A DNA stretch of 34,888 bases from a virus (IMGVR_UViG_3300033233_000106:1-34888); one strand, 5' to 3'. Positions 1-8,819 are shown, counted from the first letter of the stretch. A program made the numbers and translations. The notes: generated by a model from the sequence alone, not told the origin.

Positions 1-126
1 CGTCGGGTACGAAAACGCCTGTGTAACCTCCATCGTCTTGCCGACAAGACAATTTGCAGTCCAGACTCGCCGGGTGCCAACTGAACATTCTGCCGTGCCC
101 GCGCCGGTATAGTATTCCCCCGCCGC
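1..126. repeat. Direct terminal repeat, left copy
   Basis: Identical to 34742-34867; the match ends at 127, where T here faces G at 34868. An overlap of this size at both ends of a contig is what a k-mer assembler leaves when it closes a circular or circularly permuted molecule. The non-redundant unit is therefore 1-34741. A genuine short terminal repeat is the alternative but is less likely, because the repeat lies inside a tail gene whose frame runs through the junction. Confidence 0.9.
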
Positions 127-711
127 TATTGTAAGATCGAAGTGGCCGGTTCCGACCTCTGATGCTGTGTTGCTCTCGATAAGGAAGTAGTCGTCGTAGA
201 TCTCGAAGTGCTCGCCGACAAGCTCGTTGGCCGTGACCGTGGCGTTGTATATCTCCATGTGGAACGTCCTGCCGTCGATGACGCTGAACACTTGCCCGCG
301 CCCATCGACCGGAACCAGCGACCACAGAGACAATTCGTCGAGGTACGACCCACTGGAGGCGTATGGATTTTTTGCCTCGAAGATCTCAACGATAACTCCG
401 CCTTCTGGATCAATTCGCGCCCCGGAATTCAGCAGTTTCAGCGAGAAGTCAGCCGACAGCGCCATCGAGTCCCGCCGCGAGACGTTCTCCTCGACAAGAT
501 CGTGCTCGGCGATCAGCGGCTCATAGTCCACGCCGTCCACCGTGATCACGCGATCCGACAAGCGCAGGACCGTATTATCCATGAGCGTCATAGTGACAAG
601 TGGCACTGCGGCGGAGCGGTCGAGCGCCCGGGCCGCCGATACCGGCCAAATGATCGGGCAGGCCTTCGTGTTGAAGGCGGGGGTGCCAAAGACAAGCGGG
701 TTGAAAAGCAT
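1..711 (-). CDS. Tail tip / hub protein, N-terminal 237 codons (continues at 34741)
   Basis: This is the 5' part of a gene cut by the contig ends. The ATG at 709-711 lies 6 bp after the TAG stop (718-720) of the upstream fibre gene. Translation begins MLFNPLVFGTPTFNAKACPI and stays open to base 1. Across the 126-bp overlap it is in frame with the reading frame that ends at 32297, giving a protein of 1051 residues. Size and place, after the tape measure and the distal tail genes and before lysis, suit a central tail-tip or hub protein that contacts the host. I recognise no named domain in this part; it is rich in beta-type sequence. The function is inferred from synteny. Confidence 0.8.
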   Translation of the reverse strand, partial: MLFNPLVFGTPAFNTKACPIIWPVSAARALDRSAAVPLVTMTLMDNTVLRLSDRVITVDGVDYEPLIAEHDLVEENVSRRDSMALSADFSLKLLNSGARIDPEGGVIVEIFEAKNPYASSGSYLDELSLWSLVPVDGRGQVFSVIDGRTFHMEIYNATVTANELVGEHFEIYDDYFLIESNTASEVGTGHFDLTIAAGEYYTGAGTAECSVGTRRVWTANCLVGKTMEVTQAFSYPT

Positions 712-717
712 CGCGGG

Positions 718-2046
718 CTATGCCGCCATCGCCGCCGTGCGGCCAGTCTCGTAGAGGTTCGTACCGTCAGACGTGAAGTGCACGGCGAACACCTGAGCGC
801 TCACGGTACCTGTGGAGAGCGTTCCGGTCGATTTGAATCCCGTGCTGAATGTGATCACGTAGGCCGATGTCCCGCTCGTGAGGACCAACAGTGTCGCGTC
901 GCATCCGGCTGGCGGGACCGTAGTCGTGATCGAGCGGGCGGCCGTGACCGTGAGCTTCGTGACGCTGTTCACCGCGTAGTTCTGCGCGAGCGTGTCGTTC
1001 GCCAAGGCTGCGTAGACCTGCGAGGTGCGCCGGTCGTACTGGCCGACGATGCACCAGCCGGCGGAGGTGTAGACCAGAGTGACGCCGCGCCCCAGGGGAT
1101 TCGGTCCGAACTGGTAGGAGGTGCGCCCGTCCGTAAAGGCTGCCGCGGGGGTGATCTTGAACGAGTCGGCGGCGTTTCCCTGCGCCTTCACGTAGACCGT
1201 GAGGATCTGCCCGGCGGTCCCGTTGGCCAGCGTGCCGTTGTCCTCGTCGCTGTCGCCGTCCGTTGTGACCTCGACGGTGGCGTTCGTGATCGGGATCGCG
1301 GTACCGGTGTGCGTGCAGGTGACCGTGGCGGGCGTGGCGATCAACTTCAAAACCGTGGCCTGGGTAGTGAACGACGGAGAGTCGAGTGGCGCCCGACTCG
1401 TGTCGGAGGCGTGAACGTGGTCCCGGTGCGCAGCGAGGAGCGATGTACCAGGGGCTGCTGATCCGTCCATAATCGGGTTCGTGGCGTCGAAGAGCGCCTT
1501 GTCCGTGCGTACCGTCTCGCCGTTGGCGATCGCCAGGACATTCAGCACGTTCGCCGCCGGCGCCGTGGCGAGCGGAGCCAGGCCGACCGTAGTGGTGGAC
1601 GCCGATGCGATGATGTCGGCGCCGCCGGTGACGTGCGCCGCGGCGTGGGTTTTCTCCGCATAGAGCGTGTCGAAGTAGGTCTTCAAGAACGCCTTGACGT
1701 TCGTCCAGGTCGAGCGGATCATGCCGAATGAGGCCGCGCTGTCTTGTCCTGAAACTTCGTCGGCGTCCACGAGGGCGGATTTCGCTGAGGCAGCGTGATG
1801 TATCGCAGCGAGTATTCCCGGTGTCAGCGCGTCTGCGTTGCCGTTTGCGTGTGACGCAACGTGTAGCGCTTGGTGCGTCGGATAGGCCAGCGCCAGCTTG
1901 CTTTCAGCAATCGCGGCCGCGTTCGCGACGTGCGTATTGAGAATGGTCTGCGTCTCTATGGTGTGCGCGGCATTCCACTCGCCTTTGTTGATTTCGGCGG
2001 TCGGGTCGTCGGCTGCGGTTGCGACTGCGCTGTGAGTGATGGCCAT
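718..2046 (-). CDS. Tail fibre-like protein
   Basis: The product has 442 residues. Its N-terminus (MAITHSAVATAADDPTAEIN) is of the kind seen at the start of many phage tail fibres, and it is followed by Ala/Thr-rich, low-complexity beta sequence. A THAAAHVTGGAD stretch near residue 135 is also typical of fibre shafts. The C-terminal 200 residues look like a beta-sandwich tip. No catalytic motif is visible. It lies between a galactose-binding-like distal tail protein and the large tip protein, so a role in host adsorption is likely. The start at 2046 follows a G-rich ribosome-binding site. I cannot tell whether it is an integral fibre or a decoration protein. Confidence 0.7.
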   Translation of the reverse strand: MAITHSAVATAADDPTAEINKGEWNAAHTIETQTILNTHVANAAAIAESKLALAYPTHQALHVASHANGNADALTPGILAAIHHAASAKSALVDADEVSGQDSAASFGMIRSTWTNVKAFLKTYFDTLYAEKTHAAAHVTGGADIIASASTTTVGLAPLATAPAANVLNVLAIANGETVRTDKALFDATNPIMDGSAAPGTSLLAAHRDHVHASDTSRAPLDSPSFTTQATVLKLIATPATVTCTHTGTAIPITNATVEVTTDGDSDEDNGTLANGTAGQILTVYVKAQGNAADSFKITPAAAFTDGRTSYQFGPNPLGRGVTLVYTSAGWCIVGQYDRRTSQVYAALANDTLAQNYAVNSVTKLTVTAARSITTTVPPAGCDATLLVLTSGTSAYVITFSTGFKSTGTLSTGTVSAQVFAVHFTSDGTNLYETGRTAAMAA

Positions 2047-2063
2047 TTTCTATCCCCCCCGCT

Positions 2064-2810
2064 CTAAAGCACTTCAATGAAGTTCATAGACATCGTGAAG
2101 CGCCCCGCTGCCACTTCCATCGGCGCGACAGGCTCCTCGATATTTCCCCAGATCCAAACCCCAGCGTGGTCGCAGAGGAAGAAAGGCTTCGTGCCACCCA
2201 AGGCATCGAGCCGCGTCTTCATCTCTGTCGCCATCGTCGCGGAGATCGTCGCCGGGCCCTGCCATTCGTAGGAGCGGCGGCGCCGGGCCGGGCCGTGCTC
2301 GATGTACTTCGCGGACCCTGCGCCGGTCTCCTCGGTGCTGACGTTTAGTCTTGTCTCCAGGGCGCCGCCGGGCCGGGCCGGGTTGCGCTCGACGGTATAG
2401 ATTTCTGTCAGGAGCAACTCGGTCATCGCGACGTCCTGGTTTGTCGGCAGGGTCAGGCGCCAGTACGCCCCCGTGGTGGCTGCGAACTCAACGACGATGA
2501 TCCCAGCCCCCTCCGGGAGGGTGCCGGTGCTCACCGTGGTCCACGATGACCCGTTCGCGCTCTTCTCCAGCGTGTAGGCCAGCCCGCCGACGTTGTGGCC
2601 GGCCGCGATGATCAGCGCGTTGATGCTGATTGCGCTGACCCCGCCGGTGGCGATGGTCTCGCGGGCGACGTCCTCAGTGATCCGGTACTCCCGCGCGACG
2701 TTGCGGTCGTACAGGCGCGTGATCGGGTAGCCCGTGGTCGGGGTGCCGGTGTCGGTGACGGAGGAGGCGGCCTCCAGCAGGTTCGCGGTGGCGAGGCGTA
2801 TCAGGCTCAT
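2064..2810 (-). CDS. Distal tail / baseplate protein
   Basis: The product has 248 residues and starts at ATG 2810, which overlaps the tape-measure stop in an ATGA. Residues 60-125 contain a pattern typical of galactose-binding-like beta-sandwich folds, with TGAYWRLTLP near residue 112. The C-terminal half (GGTKPFFLCDHAGVWIWGNI) resembles distal tail components that close the tail tube. The position directly after the tape measure is where siphophages place the distal tail protein. This is inference from fold-like patterns and order; I cannot name a family with certainty. Confidence 0.6.
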   Translation of the reverse strand: MSLIRLATANLLEAASSVTDTGTPTTGYPITRLYDRNVAREYRITEDVARETIATGGVSAISINALIIAAGHNVGGLAYTLEKSANGSSWTTVSTGTLPEGAGIIVVEFAATTGAYWRLTLPTNQDVAMTELLLTEIYTVERNPARPGGALETRLNVSTEETGAGSAKYIEHGPARRRRSYEWQGPATISATMATEMKTRLDALGGTKPFFLCDHAGVWIWGNIEEPVAPMEVAAGRFTMSMNFIEVL

Positions 2811-4285
2811 GCTGCCACCACCGCCTGCCGCAGCTTGCTGCTCTTGCGGCTCCAGAGTTGCGCGAGTTCGGCGTCGATATCCTTCGCGGTCTTGCCGGTC
2901 GTGGTGACGTTGATCGTGACGTTTTGGGCACGTGGGGCGCGGGCGTCACCGTACTCGACCTTCATGTTCCGCGTGGCCTGCTCCTGTGCGTTGTCCTGCA
3001 TCGAGGAGAGCGCGCCGCCCGGGGTGTTGGACACGCCGAAGATGCTGCCGGTTTCACGGAGCTTGAATTCGATCTCTTTCATGGCGCGCAGGACTTCGTT
3101 GAGGTTGTTGAGGGCGGTTGAGGTTTCGATTGAGAGGGTGCGTTTTTGCTCAAAGCTGTCGAACGCCTTGGTGGCCAGCGTGTCGAATCCTTTGACCTTT
3201 GCGACAGCGTCGTCGATATCGAGAGAGACCTTAATGGTCTTGTTTTCAATGAGGCTGGCGATGCTGCCCTTTTTCCCGCCAGGAGCGCTCGCGCTGTCGG
3301 GGGCGGTGATCTTCTCTTGCGAGACAGCGAGGGCCTTTGTTTGCTTGTCTGCCGTCTGGACCGCGCCCGCGAGCTTCATGTACGCATCGGCCTGCGCAGA
3401 CAGCTCGCCAGCGCTGCCCCACAAATCCTTCATGGTCTGCTTTGCTTCTTCGGCGGCCTTGAAATCGAGGCTCAGTATCTTGAACGAGGCAACCGCACCC
3501 ATGACGCCAGCGGCCAGCCGCGTCGCCGCCGCCGCCGCCCCGTAGAAGATCCCCATCACGCCATAGAGCGCCGTCACTGCAATGCCGGATATTTTCAGGG
3601 TCAGGTCGGACCACGACGCCTTGAGCCGGTCGATATTGTCCCCGAGGGACTGAGACGCCCCGGCCGTGATCTTCATCTGCGTCGCGGTCTTGGCCATGAT
3701 CGCCTCATAGATAGCCCCGGACTTCCCGGCATCGTCGGCGCCCTTGGCGAGTTGCTTCATCGCATCGCCGAGCCCTTCCTTGCCGACGATCGAGACCGCT
3801 GCTTTCGCGCTGCCTTTTTGTACCGCGTCCGCGAGCCGGTCAAACGCTTCGGGGACCGACACTCCGGCGATGTCGTTGAACTTCTCGGCGGCCATTGATA
3901 ACCCGATAATCTGCTCGGGAGCCAGCGAGTTCTTGAGCGCCGTTGCCGCCGATTTCGTCGCCTGCTCAATCGAAAACTGCCCCTCGGTCACTTGCTTCAT
4001 GTTCCGGACGATGGCGTCGCCGGTCGTCCCGAACTGCCCGGCCATCAAGTTGAGCTGTTCCTTGACCTCGGCATATCCTGCATAGCGCTCGATTGCCTCG
4101 AACGCCTTGCCCATGAGTTGCATCGCGTCGGTGATGACGAAGTGAATGCTGGCGAAGTTTGCGGCCATGCTCGATACGGAAGACTTGATTTTGTCGCCGA
4201 GGCCGCCGATCTTGGTCTCGATATTGTCGATGACCACCGCAGCGTTTCCGCTCCCGCTGATTTCAATCTCCATCTTCGCCGACAT
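2807..4285 (-). CDS. Tape measure protein
   Basis: The product has 492 residues and is Ala/Lys-rich with long predicted helices. A hydrophobic central segment at about residues 230-270 (GIAVTALYGVMGIFYGAAAA) is typical of tape measures. It is the longest mainly helical protein in the tail block and lies right after the frameshifted chaperone pair, the conserved place for this gene. By the usual ratio of about 0.15 nm per residue it would set a tail of roughly 75 nm, which is short for a siphophage. The start ATG at 4285 directly follows the TAG of the chaperone extension. The C-terminus is basic and ends with the ATGA overlap to the next gene. Confidence 0.85.
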   Translation of the reverse strand: MSAKMEIEISGSGNAAVVIDNIETKIGGLGDKIKSSVSSMAANFASIHFVITDAMQLMGKAFEAIERYAGYAEVKEQLNLMAGQFGTTGDAIVRNMKQVTEGQFSIEQATKSAATALKNSLAPEQIIGLSMAAEKFNDIAGVSVPEAFDRLADAVQKGSAKAAVSIVGKEGLGDAMKQLAKGADDAGKSGAIYEAIMAKTATQMKITAGASQSLGDNIDRLKASWSDLTLKISGIAVTALYGVMGIFYGAAAAATRLAAGVMGAVASFKILSLDFKAAEEAKQTMKDLWGSAGELSAQADAYMKLAGAVQTADKQTKALAVSQEKITAPDSASAPGGKKGSIASLIENKTIKVSLDIDDAVAKVKGFDTLATKAFDSFEQKRTLSIETSTALNNLNEVLRAMKEIEFKLRETGSIFGVSNTPGGALSSMQDNAQEQATRNMKVEYGDARAPRAQNVTINVTTTGKTAKDIDAELAQLWSRKSSKLRQAVVAA

Positions 4286-4986
4286 CTACCCGCCCTCCGC
4301 CGGCGCCGGAGCCGGAGCCGCCTTGGCCGCATCCTTCACCGCGCGCTCGATCGTGGCCAGCAGCCCGACCTCAAACGCCGACAGCCCCGCCTGTGCCATG
4401 ATCACGCCACCCCCGCCGAACTCACGCAGCTCGTTGAGCAGATGCCAGGTGTCGAGCACCCGCACGGTCTCCGTCGGCGCCGGCGGAACCAGGCACTCAC
4501 CGGCAGCACAATCAGGTGCAACACCGTCCACCTCCTCAATCTCGCGGCACGTCTCGCACCGGACGCCGGGGTGCAGCATCCTGGCGCGCACGTGCCGAAT
4601 CAGTTTCCCCGGATCTTCTCCCGCTCGGCCTGGGTGAGCGCCTGGATGTCGTCGGCCATCTGCATCACGAACGCCTTGAACTTGCGGTGGCCGGACATGA
4701 GCGCGTCCCGGTGCTCCGGCGTGAAGGGGTACTCCTGGCCGTCCATCTCGAACCCGCGCCAGCTGACGACGGCCCACTCGCCCCAGAGCCGGGCGAACTT
4801 GTCCTCGTCGGTCTTGCTGGCCGGCTGGTGGGTGCTCGGGTTGTAGTCGAGCTTCGTCGCCTTGCGGTACAGCTCGCGCGCCTTTTCGATCGGCACGTAG
4901 CGCAGCGTGACGAAGGCGGCATCTTCCGGAGCGCCATAGACCACTTCGACCTCGAAGTCGTCGGAGGTGAATTTCCCGAGTTCCAT
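4286..4986 (-). CDS. Tail assembly chaperone, long form made by -1 frameshift
   Basis: Ribosomes that slip by -1 on GGGAAAC (4603-4609) avoid the TGA at 4600-4602 and continue in the frame that ends with TAG at 4286-4288. That adds about 105 residues to the 128-residue short form, about 233 in total. The extension starts LIRHVRARMLHPG, contains a cysteine-rich piece (RCETC, DCAAGEC) and ends in an Ala/Pro tail. The pair corresponds to the gpG/gpGT arrangement of lambda, in which the long form bridges the tape measure to tube subunits during assembly. No ribosome-binding site or sensible start exists for the extension alone, which supports the frameshift reading. Confidence 0.8.
4600..4986 (-). 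CDS. Tail assembly chaperone, short form
   Basis: The product has 128 residues (MELGKFTSDDFEVEVVYG...) and is acidic and mainly helical, with Trp-rich motifs near residues 67-80. It lies between the tail tube gene and the tape measure, the conserved site of the gpG-like chaperone. The zero-frame stop follows immediately after a slippery heptamer. Expected role: transient coating of the tape measure; not part of the mature virion. The start at 4986 is 4 bp after the TAA of the tube gene. Confidence 0.8.
   Translation of the reverse strand: MELGKFTSDDFEVEVVYGAPEDAAFVTLRYVPIEKARELYRKATKLDYNPSTHQPASKTDEDKFARLWGEWAVVSWRGFEMDGQEYPFTPEHRDALMSGHRKFKAFVMQMADDIQALTQAEREKIRGN
4603..4609 (-). promoter_or_regulatory. 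Slippery heptamer GGGAAAC for programmed -1 frameshift
   Basis: In the zero frame the codons read CGG GGA AAC TGA, so the heptamer is phased exactly as X XXY YYZ. It sits one codon before the stop and re-enters an open frame of 105 codons. GGGAAAG serves lambda G/GT in the same gene position. Confidence 0.85.
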
Positions 4987-4989
4987 GGT

Positions 4990-6258
4990 TTAGATCGCCT
5001 CCTGGAGCACGTCGCCGCCGAAGGAGTTGGCCAGGGTGAGCCGGAACGGGGCGGTGAGGTTCGTCATGCCGGAAGGTGCCGCGCCAGCCGAGAGGCAGAG
5101 CATGTCGGCAGGAACGCTTAGGATGCCGTCCTTCATCGGCGCCTCGATGTCACGGAACTTCGCGTTCGGGATCTCGAGGAGCATCCGGCGGTAGGTGCTG
5201 CCCGAGAGCAGCGCGCCGGTGAACGTCAGGTCGATCTTCTGTGACGTACTCGCGTTGGCCGCGTTGATCAGTGCCAGGCTGGCCGCGTCGTAGCGGGGCA
5301 GCTCGTACTTGAGGCCCACCTCGGGCGCACCGTCGTTGGTCGGCTCGTCGATGTTGTCAAAACTGCCACCGACGCCATAGACACCCGCCATCTTGCGCTG
5401 AAACGAGAACTCGAACGACGTCGGGTAGATCCGGTCCGAGTCCTGGAGCGCCGCTCCGCTGGCCGTGTTCTGCCGGAACTTGAGCATGTTGAAGAGCAGC
5501 CGGTTCGCGGTCTCGGGGAACGTGACGTTGAGGATCGTGACCGTGGTGTTCGTCGCGCTATCGGATTTTCGGTCGTGCGCGACGATCTTGAACTCCACGT
5601 CGATCGGCTTGCCGGTGCCGCCCTTGAGGGTGAAGCCGGACACCTTGGCCGTCGTGAGTTCATCGACGCTGATACTGCCCATCTTCGCAGCCATCGTGAT
5701 GAACTGGCCATCGGTGTTGTCGGCGAGGGTGTAGGTGTGCGTCGTGGCCGCGCCGGAGACAGTGAAGACCGAGACGTTGGTATTCGCCGCGGGCATCGCC
5801 GCGAAGGTCAGTGTGGTGTCGGTGTGGCTGATGATCTTGCGCGTCACGCCAATATTGAGGGCCACGCCAGCGGTCACGGTGACGTACTTGCCGACATACT
5901 GCGTGGTACCCATACCCGCGGCGCCGACGAGCGTGGTCGTGCTGCCGCTGGTGGCTGTCTGCGACGCCACGCCCGGGACGGTCATCACCAGCGAATGCGT
6001 GCCCATCGCCATCGCGATCATGAGATCGAGCGAGTCGAAGCGCATGTAGCCGACGATATTGCCGTCGACCTTGATTTCCCCAAGATCAATGTCGGCCGGC
6101 CATCCGAGCCCGAGCGAGTCATCGACGCTCGTGGAGCGCGCCCGCTTGAAGGTGCTGGGGCGGATCAGGAACCCGTTGTTCGCGCCGACTGCGACCGGGG
6201 TTGCCCAGGCTGCCGCCTTCTTCGCTGCAAACTTGATTTCACTGCCGGTCGCTGCCAT
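4990..6258 (-). CDS. Major tail tube protein
   Basis: The product has 422 residues and starts at ATG 6258 after a strong leader (AGAAGGAG). It is a beta-rich virion protein with an N-terminal core (MAATGSEIKFAAKKAAAWAT) and a long Thr/Val-rich middle, probably an inserted Ig-like or beta domain at about residues 95-175 (TTTLVGAAG, DTTLTFAAMP). The core resumes at about residue 190. Its place just upstream of the chaperone frameshift pair is the standard position of the tube gene. No sheath gene accompanies it, so the tail is non-contractile. The only other gene sharing its leader element is the coat protein, consistent with high expression. Confidence 0.8.
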   Translation of the reverse strand: MAATGSEIKFAAKKAAAWATPVAVGANNGFLIRPSTFKRARSTSVDDSLGLGWPADIDLGEIKVDGNIVGYMRFDSLDLMIAMAMGTHSLVMTVPGVASQTATSGSTTTLVGAAGMGTTQYVGKYVTVTAGVALNIGVTRKIISHTDTTLTFAAMPAANTNVSVFTVSGAATTHTYTLADNTDGQFITMAAKMGSISVDELTTAKVSGFTLKGGTGKPIDVEFKIVAHDRKSDSATNTTVTILNVTFPETANRLLFNMLKFRQNTASGAALQDSDRIYPTSFEFSFQRKMAGVYGVGGSFDNIDEPTNDGAPEVGLKYELPRYDAASLALINAANASTSQKIDLTFTGALLSGSTYRRMLLEIPNAKFRDIEAPMKDGILSVPADMLCLSAGAAPSGMTNLTAPFRLTLANSFGGDVLQEAI

Positions 6259-6279
6259 GGCTTTGCGCTCCTTCTGCCG

Positions 6280-6316
6280 CTCTCCTCTACCGGCTCTCCC
6301 GAGTCGGCACAGGACA
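6280..6316 (-). promoter_or_regulatory. Leader element shared with the coat gene (tail tube copy)
   Basis: In the plus strand this reads CTCTC-CT-CTACCGGCTC-TCCC-GAGTCGGCAC-AGG-ACA. The two 10-nt blocks are identical to those at 12638-12673 in front of the coat gene, while the loop between them differs. It lies 22 bp upstream of the tail tube start, in one of the few intergenic gaps of the late region. CCGGCTC and GAGTCGG can pair with one G:T (A:C in the transcript), so it may act as a DNA site or as an imperfect RNA hairpin. Confidence 0.6.
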
Positions 6317-6330
6317 ACGGCGGTTTATGG

Positions 6331-7728
6331 TTACTCTTCGAGTCCGTCGATTATGTTCATCACGCCGCTTTCGGCGGTTTGTGGGTTGTCCTCAGTGCCC
6401 GTGTCATGAAGCCGCAGCTCGTACTTGTACTGGCCCGCAATTGCCGTGTGGGTCGTGGTGGTCGTGAATGACCAGGTGCGGTTGCCGACGCTGGTGATTG
6501 TAACATTCTCGTGAATGATCGGTGTTGCGCCTTTCTTCTTGGCGACGTGCAGCCACACGTCTTTCCCGGCGAGCGAGAAGGCGGCGTTGAGCGTGCCGGT
6601 GAGCAGGAAGACGTCGCCGCGCGGGATGTTGATCACGCCGTCGCGACGCACGAGCGGATAGGTCAGGCCCATCGTCACGCCGTACTGCCCCCCGCCTGTC
6701 CCCGTACCAATCGCCGCAATTACGTCCGGTTCGACGGCCATGCCGTGATCGTAGCGTGTCCCGAAACGATCCAGCACGAAGCACCTGCTATTAGTCGGGA
6801 CGGTAAACGGGAACGTCACGCCCAGCGTGACGTTAGTGACCGTCAGTACACCAGCGATGCCGGTGTGATTACAGAATCCAAATTTATCCTCCCTATGCAG
6901 TATCGGGTTGTCGATATCCCACGGTGCTTCAGCGCCGACTCCATAGTAGGATTCAAAATCTCGATTATGGACAACCGTGAAACCGCCAGCCCCGTCACTG
7001 ACCAACGAACAAAGATCAAAAGGCCAGTCGAATCCAATATCGAGGTCTGGCAAAAGAATAACCTTGCGGTTGGTTTTCTTTATTCTGATCTCTGATCCTG
7101 CCGGAACAACCGCCCCGGTCCACGTTGCCGTGATCGTGTCGTTCACCGACCAGGCACGCAGGCATAAGAGGTCTTTATCAACATACATCAAAGCATCTCT
7201 GACGTTGGCAATCGAAGCAATCCCGCCCGCGACCATCCCGGCAACGAGCGTCGGAATATCAATCGTTGCGGTCGCTGCGTTGGCCAGGGCGGCGACGGTG
7301 AGGCGGTACAGCCCGTCGTTGAGTTCGAGGGCGCTGTCAAGATGCGCGAGCGAACTCAGCCCGAGGTTTGCGGCGCTGGAGGGATCGTATGCCACAAGCT
7401 GAACATAGCACCCAAGGACCACCATGCCGGTCACGGTGCCGTGAACAAGCACCCCTGCCGCCCCCGCCGCGCACGCCGCGTCAGGCAGGTCGAGGCGGTA
7501 ATACCCGTTGCCGACGTGCAGGAGGCCGCCGTCCGAATGAGCCGCGTCGAGCGTTGCGAGCGTGGCCTCGGTGATCGCCGCTGAGGTCGCCCCTTCGCGG
7601 CGATACTGCAAGTCAATCCCGCTCGTGTTGTAGACGACCCCGGTTTCCGGCGTCCCGTCCGTCGCGTCGATGATGCGGATGATAACGGAAACGTCTGTCG
7701 AGTCTGTCTTCCTCGTGTAGCTGAGCAT
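6331..7728 (-). CDS. Virion-associated tail protein, unknown
   Basis: The product has 465 residues and starts at ATG 7726-7728 (MLSYTRKTDSTDVSVIIRII), 5 bp after the stop of the adhesin gene, with a G-rich ribosome-binding site. Residues 12-110 form a module seen near adhesins in several phages (IIDATDGTPETGVVYNTSGI). The middle is Ala-rich and helical, and the C-terminal 100 residues are Thr-rich beta sequence (TSVGNRTWSFTTTTTHTAIA) of Ig-like appearance. No enzyme motif is seen. It lies between the LamG adhesin and the tube gene, so it is probably structural and perhaps displayed. A longer in-frame start at 7863 is unlikely, because it would overlap the upstream gene by 130 bp. Confidence 0.6.
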   Translation of the reverse strand: MLSYTRKTDSTDVSVIIRIIDATDGTPETGVVYNTSGIDLQYRREGATSAAITEATLATLDAAHSDGGLLHVGNGYYRLDLPDAACAAGAAGVLVHGTVTGMVVLGCYVQLVAYDPSSAANLGLSSLAHLDSALELNDGLYRLTVAALANAATATIDIPTLVAGMVAGGIASIANVRDALMYVDKDLLCLRAWSVNDTITATWTGAVVPAGSEIRIKKTNRKVILLPDLDIGFDWPFDLCSLVSDGAGGFTVVHNRDFESYYGVGAEAPWDIDNPILHREDKFGFCNHTGIAGVLTVTNVTLGVTFPFTVPTNSRCFVLDRFGTRYDHGMAVEPDVIAAIGTGTGGGQYGVTMGLTYPLVRRDGVINIPRGDVFLLTGTLNAAFSLAGKDVWLHVAKKKGATPIIHENVTITSVGNRTWSFTTTTTHTAIAGQYKYELRLHDTGTEDNPQTAESGVMNIIDGLEE

Positions 7729-7733
7729 TCCCG

Positions 7734-8819
7734 TTATCCCCCGTGCGCCATCATCTGGCGAAGTATTCCAGCAGATCCGCCACCCTCTTGAGCAGACCAC
7801 GACAGCCACCCGTCGCCCTGCCATGCGGTCTTGAACATCGAGTAGTATTCGGCGCGCAACCAATCAACAGGGCGCGCGATGGTATGCAATCTGATTTCGT
7901 CGAGAATGCTGTTGTTGTACGCGGCGGCGTAGTTGATCTTGCCGAACGTGAGCGTGGTGTCCGTGTTCCGTGATGTGGCAAGCGTCAGGCTTGTGGAATT
8001 AGAATCGGTCAGGCCCGCCCTCCAATAAAGGGTATTGCCGCTGTTGCGCAACGCGAGGTAAGTGAACGCGGTATTCGAGACTGTGTTGGCTCCAGAATAC
8101 CCACCGCCGTATTGTGAGAAGAATGGTGTGAAATTGGCGTTGATCCCCATGGCCCACAGGTGCGTTCCGGATCCGTCGCCATAGGCCATGAACCATGTGT
8201 TCGACCCCGGGTCGGTGATTTGTTTGAGCCACAGCGACACCGTTCTGTTGTCACTACCCAAGGGAAGGCCAGAAGATGAAACCTCGCAGTAATCGTTTAT
8301 CGCGTCGAACGACCTGCCCTGCCCGACCTGGCCAGCCGCGTCGGTCGATCCGTAGTTTGTCGTGTGCCGAGCATTGGAGGTCGAGTCTTTCCCCTCGGGA
8401 GAACTACCCCATTGGTTATCGCCCATGTGGTACACGCCCCAAAAATAGGCGTCCCACACGTTGGCGGCGTCGTCCTGGTCCGCGCTGTTCGGGTCGTTTC
8501 CGTAGGCCACATAGAAGTCGATTGTCGTGCTGGCACCGAGCGTCGGGGCCTTCACCCAGTAATGCGCGATCTGGTTGCCGGAATCGTACTTGCTCACCTC
8601 GTACTTGAGGTTCGTCGTTTGGTCCGCGGCGAAGAACTGCACCCGCTTCCCGTTCGTGTTGGATGCGTCGAAAAATGCGGTGCGGTTCCCGGCGGTGGTC
8701 CAGGACGATGAATCCACGACAACGAGCAACGGGAAGTCCGTCAGATCCGACCCGATCCCGGCGGCGGTCGTGCTGATGGTCAGCTTGCGCCGGTAGGTGA
8801 ATGCTCCGATTGCCGCCAT
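7734..8819 (-). CDS. DUF2341 plus LamG-type lectin adhesin
   Basis: The product has 361 residues. Residues 8-110 (YRRKLTISTTAAGIGSDLTD, then DFPLLVVVD) match the DUF2341 pattern, a beta module common in surface proteins. Residues 125-330 look like a LamG/concanavalin-A jelly roll (WDAYFWGVYHMGD, NRTVSLWLKQI, NSILDEIRLHTIARPVDWLR). LamG folds bind glycans or matrix, so a receptor-binding or decoration role on the virion is likely. It sits between the tail-joining genes and the tube gene, an unusual place for an adhesin, which normally lies at the tail tip end. This suggests a head or tail decoration or an added module. The family call rests on pattern recognition only. Confidence 0.65.
   Translation of the reverse strand: MAAIGAFTYRRKLTISTTAAGIGSDLTDFPLLVVVDSSSWTTAGNRTAFFDASNTNGKRVQFFAADQTTNLKYEVSKYDSGNQIAHYWVKAPTLGASTTIDFYVAYGNDPNSADQDDAANVWDAYFWGVYHMGDNQWGSSPEGKDSTSNARHTTNYGSTDAAGQVGQGRSFDAINDYCEVSSSGLPLGSDNRTVSLWLKQITDPGSNTWFMAYGDGSGTHLWAMGINANFTPFFSQYGGGYSGANTVSNTAFTYLALRNSGNTLYWRAGLTDSNSTSLTLATSRNTDTTLTFGKINYAAAYNNSILDEIRLHTIARPVDWLRAEYYSMFKTAWQGDGWLSWSAQEGGGSAGILRQMMAHGG

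Noticed and set aside
208-1461. Long plus-strand open frame opposite the tail genes
   Set aside because: Arg/Asp-rich translation typical of antisense GC-rich frames; the minus strand carries coherent tail proteins here and no plus-strand ribosome-binding site supports it.
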